A DNA stretch of 33,811 nucleotides, taken from Pseudomonadota bacterium (lineage in GTDB: Bacteria > Desulfobacterota > Binatia > UBA12015). The stretch is from positions 1-33,811 of the forward strand of contig SXLG01000049.1 in the NCBI GenBank assembly GCA_005777805.1, in the 5' to 3' direction. A program made the translations under genes and the position numbers. Of the stretch, positions 24,735 through 32,304 are shown in pieces (within the stretch, counting starts at the first letter, position 1; each line of letters begins with the position of its first letter). Below the pieces are notes generated by a model. That model was not told the origin of the DNA. It made no database searches and was given only the letters and a program-made list of their open reading frames with translations.

Positions 24735-25222
24735 CCGGCATCGACGCGCCGAAACCGACACCTCCGTGCGCTTCCGGCCGCATCCAGGAGGCGCGGGAGC
24801 CCCCGGATTGACCTCGGCACTTCGAGCGGACTCGGCCCTGAAACTGCATCTGAGTCAAGGTCAGGGACCGCAGGCCATCCACGGGCGTGAGTTCCCGGGC
24901 GCCCGATGGTTCTGGTGCCCTGTTTCCAACGCCTCCTTACAACCGCGGATTCTGTGCAGGATGCAGGCAGCGGTCGCCCTCCAGGCGAATTTGTAAAGCC
25001 ATTTGCGGAACGGGACACCAGGCTTTCTCCAACCGTGCCACCGTGGGCCGCAGCACGATCACGAGGTTGCCGAGGAACGCGGCCACTCCCCCACGGGACG
25101 CCTCGGGGAGTCGGCAGGATCTTGCGGGTTATCAACCATGAATCGGCGCGTGAGGTCCTTCGAGCGCAGGCCAACTGCGGTGTTTGGTTTTCGGCCGATC
25201 ACGCCACGGGCCTCTGCGTCTC
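24735..25222. other. Convergent intergenic region
   Basis: 488 bases between the convergent nucleosidase-like and LLM genes. No family-like frame was found. A 7-bp stem (ACTCCCC 25085-25091 with GGGGAGT 25105-25111) is present but has a 13-base loop and no T-run. A stretch near 25080-25120 faintly recalls a B12 riboswitch segment but lacks its core (see rejected items). Confidence 0.4.
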
Positions 25223-26242
25223 CTACGCGCGGAGAGACTCGGCCAGCCGGCGCCAGCGTTCGGGCGGATCCTGCGGGCGGTAGGGGATGTAGAGATTGAG
25301 CCGCTGGAAGAGGCCGTCGTAGCGCTCGCGCAGCCGCCCCGGCAGCTCGTCCCAGCTCGAGGTGATGGCAAAGACGTCGAGCATTTCGTCGGTGACGAGC
25401 GCGGCCATGCCCGCCCAGTCGCCGGTGCGGCTCAGCGCGGTGAGCCGTGTGGCTACCTCACCCCAGCCGTGCAGCTCGAACACCGGCCGGTAGGCGGGCG
25501 TCGAGGCGTAGAACGAGATTTGCGAGCGCACGAGCTGGCGCATGCCCTCCTGCTCCCTGGGCGTGTCACCGGCGATCGTGAAACAGGACGAGGTCAGTGT
25601 GATCTGCGCTACATCGCGGCCGGCGGCGGCGGCTCCCGCCGCGATCTGCGGCAGCACGGCTTCTCTCACGTAGCGCACGGAATGTAGCGGATGAACGTGG
25701 AAGCCGTCGCAGAGTTCGCCCGCGAGCCGGCACATGTAAGGATTGACACCGGCGATGTAGATCGGGATGGCGGGGTGTTCGATCGGTCCGGGGTTGAAGA
25801 AGGGCGTCATGAGCTGGAAGCGGTAGAACTTGCCGGCAAACGTCGGTGGCGTGCCGTTCTGGAAGCAATCCCAGGCGGCGCGGATCATCTGGATCATCTC
25901 GCGGAGCCTTGGGCCGGGTGATTCCCAGGGGATGCCGAAGCGTTTCTCGTTATGGCCCTTGACCTGTGTGCCCAGACCCAGGATGACACGGCCGCCGGAG
26001 AGGGACTGCAGGTCCCAGGCGAGCATCGCGTGCACGAGCGGGCTGCGCGGGAAAGCGACGGCGATCGAGGTTCCGAGATCGACGCGGCTTGAGTGCTCGG
26101 CCGCCAGCGCCAGCGGCAGGTAGGGGTCGTGGCTGGTCTCCGCAGTCCACAGCCCCTTGAATCCAGCCGCTTCGACCGCGCGCGCCGCCGCAGGCACGTC
26201 GCTGAGCCTTGCTGCAGCCAGTCCCGTATCGAGTTCGATCAT
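25223..26242 (-). CDS. LLM-class F420-dependent oxidoreductase (MSMEG_2256-like)
   Basis: 339 aa. AGGAG lies 6 bases before ATG 26242. The N-terminus (IELDTGLAAARLSDVPAAARAVEAAGFKGLWTAETSHDPYLPLALAAEHS) is typical of the TIGR03617-type F420 enzymes, as are LGTSIAVAFPRSP, ILGLGTQVKGHNEKRFGIPWESPGPRLREMI and FYRFQLMTPFFNPGPIEHPAIPIYIAGVNP. Family knowledge: a TIM-barrel luciferase-like fold using coenzyme F420 (sometimes FMN) for hydride transfer; substrate unknown. It is divergent from the ThDP decarboxylase gene, 305 bases apart, and converges on the nucleosidase-like gene. Confidence 0.93.
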   Translation of the reverse strand: MIELDTGLAAARLSDVPAAARAVEAAGFKGLWTAETSHDPYLPLALAAEHSSRVDLGTSIAVAFPRSPLVHAMLAWDLQSLSGGRVILGLGTQVKGHNEKRFGIPWESPGPRLREMIQMIRAAWDCFQNGTPPTFAGKFYRFQLMTPFFNPGPIEHPAIPIYIAGVNPYMCRLAGELCDGFHVHPLHSVRYVREAVLPQIAAGAAAAGRDVAQITLTSSCFTIAGDTPREQEGMRQLVRSQISFYASTPAYRPVFELHGWGEVATRLTALSRTGDWAGMAALVTDEMLDVFAITSSWDELPGRLRERYDGLFQRLNLYIPYRPQDPPERWRRLAESLRA

Positions 26243-26547
26243 CTCCGACTCCTTTTCGCCGATGCGTGCGGCAGGTGTGTGCTGCGCAGGGGCCAGACGG
26301 GCACGTCGGCGCCTGGCTCGCAAGCCGGACACGACGAGTGCGGCGAGCCGCGCAGGCGCGGGGCCGGATGCGCCGGTGTGCCGCGCCGCGAGTGCCCGCA
26401 GGGAGTGCTGCCGCCCGAGCTCCGGGATCGCACGGTGCGATGGCGCATGGCGGCAGCGCGGCTCCCTTGGCGCCTCGCGGCCCGGCCGTCGTCGGTCTGC
26501 TGTCCGTACCGTGGTCGATTCGCCATACTCTTGCCGTGAAGGCGCGC
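26243..26547. other. Divergent intergenic region, LLM oxidoreductase versus ThDP enzyme
   Basis: About 305 bases that should hold both promoters. No -35/-10 pair or operator stands out. The ThDP frame stays open through most of it, but this part is not protein-like. Confidence 0.4.
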
Positions 26548-28260
26548 ATGCGGCTCGGGGATTTCCTGATTGCCTATCTGCGACGGGCCGAGGTCGATCG
26601 CATCTTCGGCATTCCGGGGGACCTCGTGCTCAGGCTCTTCTCCGCGCTGGAGGATCAGCACTTCTGGCGCATGATCACCTTCAGCCACGAGCCGGCGGTG
26701 GGATTCGCGGCCGACGGCTACGCGCGCGCCACCGGGCGCCTCGGCGTCGCCTGCGTGACCTATGGTGCGGGCGGCCACAACATGGTCAACGCCGTCGCCG
26801 GCGCGTGGGCCGAGCATGTACCGCTTCTGGTGCTGAGCGGTGGACCGGGCGAGGAGGAGACCCGCCACGGCACCTTGATCCACCATCAGGCCCGCGCGAT
26901 CGAGTCTCAGCTCCGCATCTATCGCGAGGTCACGGCCGCAGCCGAGGTGGTGGACGATCCGCGCACCGCAGCGGCGACCATCGATGGCGTGGTACGTGCG
27001 ATGTGGGCCGAGAGGCGGCCGGGCTACATCGAAATCCATCGCGACATGGTCGATCGCGTGATCGAGGTGCCGCGCGAAATCCGCGAGGCCGGCCCGCCGC
27101 TGATCGTCTCGCGCATCGATCCGGCCCGCGTGCGCGAGGCCGCCCGCGACGCCGCCGAGCGGCTTGACGCTGCCCGCAAGCCCGTGGTCCTCGTGGGCAT
27201 CGAGGTGAATCGCTTCCGGGCCGAGAGTCAGGTGCTCGAGCTTTGCGAGCGTCTGGGCGCGCCGGTCCTGACGCCGATGCTCGCCAAGGGTGCGGTGCCG
27301 ATGGACCATCCGCTCTACATGGGCGTCTTCCTCGGCCCCTTCAGCCCGCCCGCGATCCGCCGCCGCGTGCGCGAGGCCGACCTCATCCTCGACCTTGGCT
27401 GCATGGTGACCGATATCGGCAGCTTCGCCGAGCGGCCGGCGTGGGCGCGCTCCATCCGCGCGATCGACGGCCGTGTGGATGTGAGTTTCCACACCTACCG
27501 TGACGTGCCGCTCAAGGATTTTGTCCGTGTCTTGCTCGAACAGAAGCTCCGCCGCCACCGGGAGCGTATCGCCTATCACGACAACCTGCCCGCGGTACCG
27601 GCCTGGCTCAGGGCGCAGCCCGAGTCGCCGAGCCGCCGCGCGGCAGCCGGCCGGCGGGCTCCAGGCTCCGGCGCACGCGCGGGGCCGTTGCGCGTTGCCG
27701 AGATGCTGCTCGCGCTCAATCGTTTTCTTGTGGCGCGCCGGGGCTACGTTGTCGTGGCCGAAGCGGGGGACATGCTCTTTGCCGGGATCGACCTGCGCGT
27801 GCCGGGCCGGGCGGCGTACTTCGCGCAGGGCTTCTACGCCTCGATGGGTTTCGGCGTGCCGGGAGCGATGGGTATCGAGATCGGCGATGGCCGGCGTCCG
27901 ATCGTTCTCTGCGGTGATGGTGCCTTCCAGATGACCGGGTCCGAGATCGCGCACGCGCCGCGGCACGGCCTCAAGCCGATCGTGATCGTCGTCAACAACG
28001 GCGGCTGGGCGATCTTTCGTCCCGTGGTGAAGCAGAAAAAAATGCTCGAAATCCCGGACTGGCCTTATGCCGAGATGGCTCGTCTCTGGGGGGGCCATGG
28101 CGCCCGCGTCACGACCGGTCCCGAGTTCACAGGCGCGCTCGAGCAGGCGGCCGCGTCCGACCGTTTCTTCATCCTCGAGGCGATGATCGCGCCCGACGAC
28201 CTCTCGCCACTCTCCCGGCGCTACATCCGAGCCTCGGCGCGCCGGGGAGGTCGGGCCTGA
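26548..28260 (+). CDS. Thiamine diphosphate-dependent 2-oxo-acid decarboxylase family protein
   Basis: 570 aa with the order Pyr domain, central domain, PP domain. Catalytic Glu48 is in TFSHEPAVGFAADGYARATG. The ThDP/Mg motif is GDG (456-458) to NN (483-484) in LCGDGAFQMTGSEIAHAPRHGLKPIVIVVNNGG. LIHHQARAIESQLRIYREVT (~110-129) keeps the double His that marks pyruvate, indolepyruvate or phenylpyruvate decarboxylases, as against acetolactate synthase. It would release CO2 from a 2-oxo acid to give an aldehyde. ATG 26548 has AAGG 5-6 bases upstream; GTG 26536 is an alternative. A segment rich in Ala and Arg (~365-385) forms the linker before the PP domain. The substrate is not determinable. Confidence 0.88.
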   Translation: MRLGDFLIAYLRRAEVDRIFGIPGDLVLRLFSALEDQHFWRMITFSHEPAVGFAADGYARATGRLGVACVTYGAGGHNMVNAVAGAWAEHVPLLVLSGGPGEEETRHGTLIHHQARAIESQLRIYREVTAAAEVVDDPRTAAATIDGVVRAMWAERRPGYIEIHRDMVDRVIEVPREIREAGPPLIVSRIDPARVREAARDAAERLDAARKPVVLVGIEVNRFRAESQVLELCERLGAPVLTPMLAKGAVPMDHPLYMGVFLGPFSPPAIRRRVREADLILDLGCMVTDIGSFAERPAWARSIRAIDGRVDVSFHTYRDVPLKDFVRVLLEQKLRRHRERIAYHDNLPAVPAWLRAQPESPSRRAAAGRRAPGSGARAGPLRVAEMLLALNRFLVARRGYVVVAEAGDMLFAGIDLRVPGRAAYFAQGFYASMGFGVPGAMGIEIGDGRRPIVLCGDGAFQMTGSEIAHAPRHGLKPIVIVVNNGGWAIFRPVVKQKKMLEIPDWPYAEMARLWGGHGARVTTGPEFTGALEQAAASDRFFILEAMIAPDDLSPLSRRYIRASARRGGRA

Positions 28261-28592
28261 TCGACGGCCGTGAAGGCAGGGTCTGCCCGGGTCTTGTGTG
28301 CGTCGCCACTGTGCTAGGCGTCGGCCTGCGAAGATCGAAGGGAAGCCGGTGAGAGACCGGCGCGGCTCCCGCCACTGTAAGCCGGAACGAAGGCGCCCGT
28401 TGTGCCACTGCCCCCGTGGGGTGGGAAGGCGGCGCGAGTAGGAAGTCGGCAAGCCAGGAGACCGGATCTTCGCGATCGAAAAGAGTCGAGGTCCTCCGGG
28501 ATGCGGGGACGCGAAGGCCCGGCGGCTGTCCGCGGCCCAGAGAACCTCGTCTGTGACGTCGCGGGATGCGGCGCGCGGAAGGATCTCCGGGC
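28261..28592 (+). other. Leader region of the right B12 operon
   Basis: 332 bases between the ThDP enzyme stop and the receptor start. The aptamer occupies 28328-28473. The remaining ~120 bases form the expression platform, GC-rich with CCGGG and CCCGG elements that can pair. A clear promoter motif was not identified upstream of 28328. Confidence 0.6.
28328..28473 (+). ncRNA. Cobalamin (B12) riboswitch aptamer, right copy
   Basis: Closing stem P1 is a perfect 9-bp pairing of GCGAAGATC (28328-28336) with GATCTTCGC (28465-28473). Inside lie GGGAAGCCGGTGAGAGACCG, CGGCTCCCGCCACTGTAA, GCCACTGCC, GGTGGGAAGG and the B12 box AGCCAGGAGACCGG at 28452-28465. It precedes a TonB-dependent receptor by about 120 bases. 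High cobalamin is expected to lower expression of the downstream transport genes. The aptamer resembles the left copy in order and sequence of its core. Confidence 0.95.
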
Positions 28593-30947
28593 ATGAGCCG
28601 AAACAGGGCGGCGCGCAAGTCAAGGCGACAAATCGGCTCGGCCGTGCGGCGGTGGTTCGCCGGGGCGGTTGCGATCGTGCTCTTTGCTGGCGCGTTCCTC
28701 GGGGCCACGGCGGACGTTGCCCGCGCGGACGGTGGCCCGCCGCATACGCCCGCGCCCGAGGATGCCGTGACCGATGCGGTCCGGCCCGACGATGGCTTGC
28801 AGCGGTCGGCCCAGAGCGAGGCGACGGTGGCGGACGTTGCCCGCCCCGACGATGGCCCGCCGCATTCGGTCGAGGTTGAGGCGGCCTTGCCCGCTGAGGC
28901 CGGTGCTGACGATCGCACTCAGCCGAAGGCGGCCGCGGCTGCCGATGCCGGGGGGATCCCGGCGGCGGCCCCGAGTCCGGAGACCGCGGCCGCGGCGGTC
29001 GCCGCCGACGCGGGCGCCGTCGAGTGGATCAAGGTCGCAGGTCATCGCATCCCCACCGTCGCCGACCCCACCGCGTTCGCGACCGTGGTGGAGATCACCG
29101 ACCAGGACATCGACGAGTTCAAGACCGTGGCCCAGGTACTGGCCGAGACGGTTGGCGTGCAGGTGCGGAGCTTTGGTGGCCTGGGCGATTTCTCCACGGT
29201 GTCGATTCGCGGCAGCACCGCAGCTCAGGTGCAAATCTACCTGGACAGCGTGCCGCTGACGCGCGCCCGCAGCGGCACCGTCAATCTCGCCCATCTGCCG
29301 CTCGATCCGCTGGAGAGTATCGAGGTCTACCGTGGGACGACGCCGATCTCGGTCGGCGCCTCGGCGCTGGGCGGCGTGGTCCAGCTCGTCACACGCGATC
29401 CCGGCGAGCGGCCGACCTTTTCGCTGCTCACCGGCGGCGGCTCGTTCGGCACGCGCAAGGCCTCGATGACCGGCAGTGCGGGCGACGGCGACACGGGCTG
29501 GCTCGTTTCGACCACTTATTTCGGATCAGAGGGTGATTTTCCGTATCCCGACGACAACGGCACGCCGCTCAACCCGCACGACGACGCGGAGAAACGGCGC
29601 GAGAGCAACGCCTTCAACTGGGGGGACGCGATCTTCAAGGTCGTTCAGGAGGTATCGCCGGAGACGCAACTCGTGGCTCTCGCCGAGGTCTTCAGCAACG
29701 CCGAGCAGGTCGCGGGCTTGGGCTCGCTCGACCGGCCGACGGGGGCCTCGCTCTTCGACCTGCGTCAGCTTGACTATCTCAGGCTCGACATGGCCGACGT
29801 GGCCGGAACGGGCATCGCCAGCGACGCTACACTTTGGTTTGTCTACGAGCAGGAGCGCTTCGACGACCCCCTCGGCCGGGTCGGCCTCGGCGTGCAGGAC
29901 ACCAACAATCGCAACTTCGCACCGGGTTTCGCGTTGCATGGCGCGCGGCAGGAAGCGATCCATCTCCTCGAGGCCCGGATGGATCTCTCTGGCGAGATCT
30001 TCCTGCCGCGCGACGATGCCCGGCCGAGCCCCGTGGGACCCACGCAGTCGCGCTTTCTCCTCGATCTCGCAGCCGGCGATACGCTGGCCCTCCTCGACGA
30101 CGCTCTGCTGCTCGATGCCCAGGCCCGCTTCGAGCTTGCCGCCGACGACTTTGCGGGCGACCCGGCAGCACTCCGTCCCCTGCCGATCGAGCCAAAGGGC
30201 GGCACCTTTGACCTCTTCACGCCGCGCCTCGGTGCGAGCTGGCAGACCGCCGAGGGCCTGTGGCTCAAGGCGAATGCGGGTCGCTACGGTCGGGTGCCGA
30301 CTTTCACCGAACTCTTCGGCAACCGCGGCACCGTCATCGGCAACCCGGCACTGGTCCCGGAAGAAGGGATCAACGTCGATGCCGGCCTCGAGGCCCGGCT
30401 CTGGGATGTCGGCTTCATCGAAGCCCTGCATCTCGAGCCAGTCTTTTTCTGGCGGGACGTCGACGATCTGATCTTGCTGCGCCGCAACTCGCAGAGTGCT
30501 GCGACCTTTGTCAACATCGGCCGGGCCGAGATCACGGGTGTCGAGATCGCCGGGAGTGCTGCGGCGGAGTGGGGGACGCGACTGGTCGTCGCGTGGACTT
30601 GGCAGGACGCCCGGAACCACACCGGTGCGCGTGACGGCCGCCAACTACCCGGCCTTGCCCAGAGTTCGGGTTACGTCCGGCTCGACCAGGCCATCGGCCC
30701 CGTCCTGCCCTATTACGAGCTGACGTTCGATTCGGGAAACTTCCTTGACGAGGACAATTTCCTCGAAGTGGCGCCGCGCCAGATCCACACCGTCGGGATG
30801 GAGTGGTCGCTGCCGGGGCAGGGACTCACCTTCACCGTCGAAGTCGCCAATCTGACCGATGATCAGGTGGCTGACGTTGCCGGCTTCCCCTTGCCCGGAC
30901 TCTCGGTGCTGGGCACGCTGGCCTGGCGCTGGGAGGCACAAGCGTGA
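28593..30947 (+). CDS. btuB: TonB-dependent outer-membrane receptor, predicted cobalamin/corrinoid transporter (BtuB-like)
   Basis: 784 aa. Signal core FAGAVAIVLFAGAFLGATA (22-40). A TonB box-like segment (EWIKVAGHRIP, ~144-154) leads to the plug domain: DIDEFKTVAQVLAETVGVQVRSFGG, TVSIRGSTAAQVQIYLDSVPL, LDPLESIEVYRGTTPISVGASALGGVVQLVTRD. The rest is a 22-strand-type barrel ending VEVANLTDDQVADV and LGTLAWRWEAQA, without a terminal aromatic residue. Between the signal and the TonB box there is a 20-residue element repeated about three and a half times. The B12 riboswitch upstream and the propeller lipoprotein downstream indicate a corrinoid substrate; this is inferred from regulation. ATG 28593 has GGAAGG upstream; ATG 28566 is also in frame. 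Confidence 0.92.
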   Translation: MSRNRAARKSRRQIGSAVRRWFAGAVAIVLFAGAFLGATADVARADGGPPHTPAPEDAVTDAVRPDDGLQRSAQSEATVADVARPDDGPPHSVEVEAALPAEAGADDRTQPKAAAAADAGGIPAAAPSPETAAAAVAADAGAVEWIKVAGHRIPTVADPTAFATVVEITDQDIDEFKTVAQVLAETVGVQVRSFGGLGDFSTVSIRGSTAAQVQIYLDSVPLTRARSGTVNLAHLPLDPLESIEVYRGTTPISVGASALGGVVQLVTRDPGERPTFSLLTGGGSFGTRKASMTGSAGDGDTGWLVSTTYFGSEGDFPYPDDNGTPLNPHDDAEKRRESNAFNWGDAIFKVVQEVSPETQLVALAEVFSNAEQVAGLGSLDRPTGASLFDLRQLDYLRLDMADVAGTGIASDATLWFVYEQERFDDPLGRVGLGVQDTNNRNFAPGFALHGARQEAIHLLEARMDLSGEIFLPRDDARPSPVGPTQSRFLLDLAAGDTLALLDDALLLDAQARFELAADDFAGDPAALRPLPIEPKGGTFDLFTPRLGASWQTAEGLWLKANAGRYGRVPTFTELFGNRGTVIGNPALVPEEGINVDAGLEARLWDVGFIEALHLEPVFFWRDVDDLILLRRNSQSAATFVNIGRAEITGVEIAGSAAAEWGTRLVVAWTWQDARNHTGARDGRQLPGLAQSSGYVRLDQAIGPVLPYYELTFDSGNFLDEDNFLEVAPRQIHTVGMEWSLPGQGLTFTVEVANLTDDQVADVAGFPLPGLSVLGTLAWRWEAQA
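28710..28949 (+). repeat. 60-bp tandem repeat in the receptor's N-terminal region
   Basis: Within the receptor gene, units start near 28710, 28770, 28830 and 28890. The first and third share GCGGACGTTGCCCGC followed by GACGRTGGCCCGCCGCAT. They encode ADVARADGGPP, TDAVRPDDGLQ and ADVARPDDGPP, then a looser copy (PAEAGADDRTQ), each 20 residues long. The first unit overlaps the likely signal-peptide cleavage region. Confidence 0.7.
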
Positions 30948-32245
30948 GCGCGAGCCGTCGCCGTCGTATCACCCCGGGCGGAGTGCCTGCCGCGCTCGTC
31001 CGGCCACCGACCCGGTCGCCTGCAGGATCGAGTGGGATGGCGCGCGCACGCGGGCTTCGGCGTGAGCTTTGCGTCGGCGTTGCCGTGGCGGGTTCGCGGG
31101 CGTGCGCCGCTGCCGTCGTGCTCATCGCCCTGACGCTTGCCGGCTGTGTCGGCGGGCCTCGTGGGAACGATCCTCGACCGCCCGCGGCGGCGTCGGGCAT
31201 CCTCGCGCTCACGACCAACTTTCAGATCGGCTCCTTTGCTGTCGCCCCGCTCGACGATCCGGCGGCGATGAGTGCCGATCTCGGCCAGACGCACGGGGAT
31301 GCGGTCGGGCGCGTGCAGGCCGGCGCCGTCTACATCCTCAATCGATATGGCGCGGACAACATTCAGCGAATCGACCCCGCGGCCGGCTTCGCCACACTCT
31401 GGCAGTGTTCGGTCGGCAACGGTGCCAACCCGCATGATTTCGCCCAGGTCGCCCCCGACAAGGCCTATGTCACGCGCTACGAGATGGCCTCCCTCGCGAT
31501 CGTTGATCCATCGACAAGCCCGGATTGTGGCGGCTTCCTGCGTGGCGAGATCGACCTCTCGGTCTTCGCCGATGCCGACACCGTGCCGGAGATGGACCAG
31601 ATGGTGGTGGTCGGCGAGCACCTCTTCGTGAGCTTGCAGCGGCTCGACCGGCGCACCTTCGAGCCGACCGAGACGAGTCTTCTCGCGGTGATCGACACGC
31701 GAACGGACCTGATTGTCGACGTCGATCCGGCGGTGCCCGGGCCGCAGGCGATCGCGCTTGCCGGCCGCAACCCGTTCGCCGAGACCAAGGGGCTGCCGCT
31801 CGACCCGCTCACGGGCAAGATCCTCGTCGCCAGCGCCGGCAACTTCGGCGATCTGGGCGATGGCGGCATCGAGATGGTGAATCCGGCCACCTTCGAGAGC
31901 GAAGGCTTCCTCGTGACGGCGGCCGCCCTCGGCGGAAACATCAACGACTTCGTGGTCGCTGGTGCGGGGCGGGGATACGCCGTCGTGACCGACGCGCATT
32001 TCGAGAACGCGCTGGTGCGCTTTGATCCGTCGAGTGGGGCCGTTCTCGCGCGCCTGCTCGAGGGGCCGGACTATCTGCCGGACATCGAATGGGTCGCGGA
32101 GACAGGCTGGCTCTTGGTCGCCGATCAGAGCATCACCCGGCCGGGGATGTGGATCTTCGACAGCGAAGATGTCGCGCTCGGCGGCGTCCCGGCGCGGACC
32201 GGAACGCTGCCGCCGTTCAACATCGTGCTCTTGCCCGAGGGATGA
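30944..32245 (+). CDS. Surface beta-propeller lipoprotein, predicted corrinoid-binding partner of the receptor (BtuG-like)
   Basis: 433 aa from GTG 30944, which overlaps the receptor stop as GTGA; ATG 31037 would give 402 aa. The signal ends in a canonical lipobox (VVLIALTLAGC), so the mature protein is lipidated. The rest has propeller strands of YncE type: GAVYILNRYGADNIQRIDP, NPHDFAQVAPDKAYVTRYEMASLAIVDP, MVVVGEHLFVSLQRLDR, SLLAVIDTRTDLIVDV, GLPLDPLTGKILVASAG and IEWVAETGWLLVADQS. Family knowledge: in Bacteroidetes BtuG, a propeller lipoprotein, caps BtuB and captures B12 with high affinity. The same gene order under a B12 riboswitch suggests the same role here, but sequence homology to BtuG is not shown. 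Confidence 0.85.
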   Translation: MSASRRRRITPGGVPAALVRPPTRSPAGSSGMARARGLRRELCVGVAVAGSRACAAAVVLIALTLAGCVGGPRGNDPRPPAAASGILALTTNFQIGSFAVAPLDDPAAMSADLGQTHGDAVGRVQAGAVYILNRYGADNIQRIDPAAGFATLWQCSVGNGANPHDFAQVAPDKAYVTRYEMASLAIVDPSTSPDCGGFLRGEIDLSVFADADTVPEMDQMVVVGEHLFVSLQRLDRRTFEPTETSLLAVIDTRTDLIVDVDPAVPGPQAIALAGRNPFAETKGLPLDPLTGKILVASAGNFGDLGDGGIEMVNPATFESEGFLVTAAALGGNINDFVVAGAGRGYAVVTDAHFENALVRFDPSSGAVLARLLEGPDYLPDIEWVAETGWLLVADQSITRPGMWIFDSEDVALGGVPARTGTLPPFNIVLLPEG

Positions 32246-32304
32246 GGCTCTACCCGCACGCAGATCACCGGCGTCGCGGATCAAGTTTCTCCGGGGCCTC
32301 ATCC
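32240..32304. terminator. Inverted repeat around the two convergent stop codons
   Basis: GGATGAGGC (32240-32248) and GCCTCATCC (32296-32304) are perfect inverted copies, each containing a stop codon, one for the propeller gene and one for the MFS gene. The intervening 47 bases make a large loop, so a shared bidirectional terminator is possible but weakly supported. Confidence 0.3.

Noticed and set aside
25060..25140. A segment with GCCACTCCCCC and GTCGGCAGGATC that recalls a third B12 riboswitch
   Set aside because: The GGGAAGCCGGT/GAGACCGGC stem, the CCGCCACTGT core and a proper B12 box are absent.
26239..28623. 794-codon open frame on the minus strand opposite the ThDP decarboxylase
   Set aside because: The plus strand has full ThDP motifs, and the antisense frame runs through the riboswitch with no recognisable domain.
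30863..32302. 479-codon minus-strand frame opposite the propeller lipoprotein
   Set aside because: The plus strand has a lipobox and propeller strands and is coupled to the receptor; the antisense frame has no motif.
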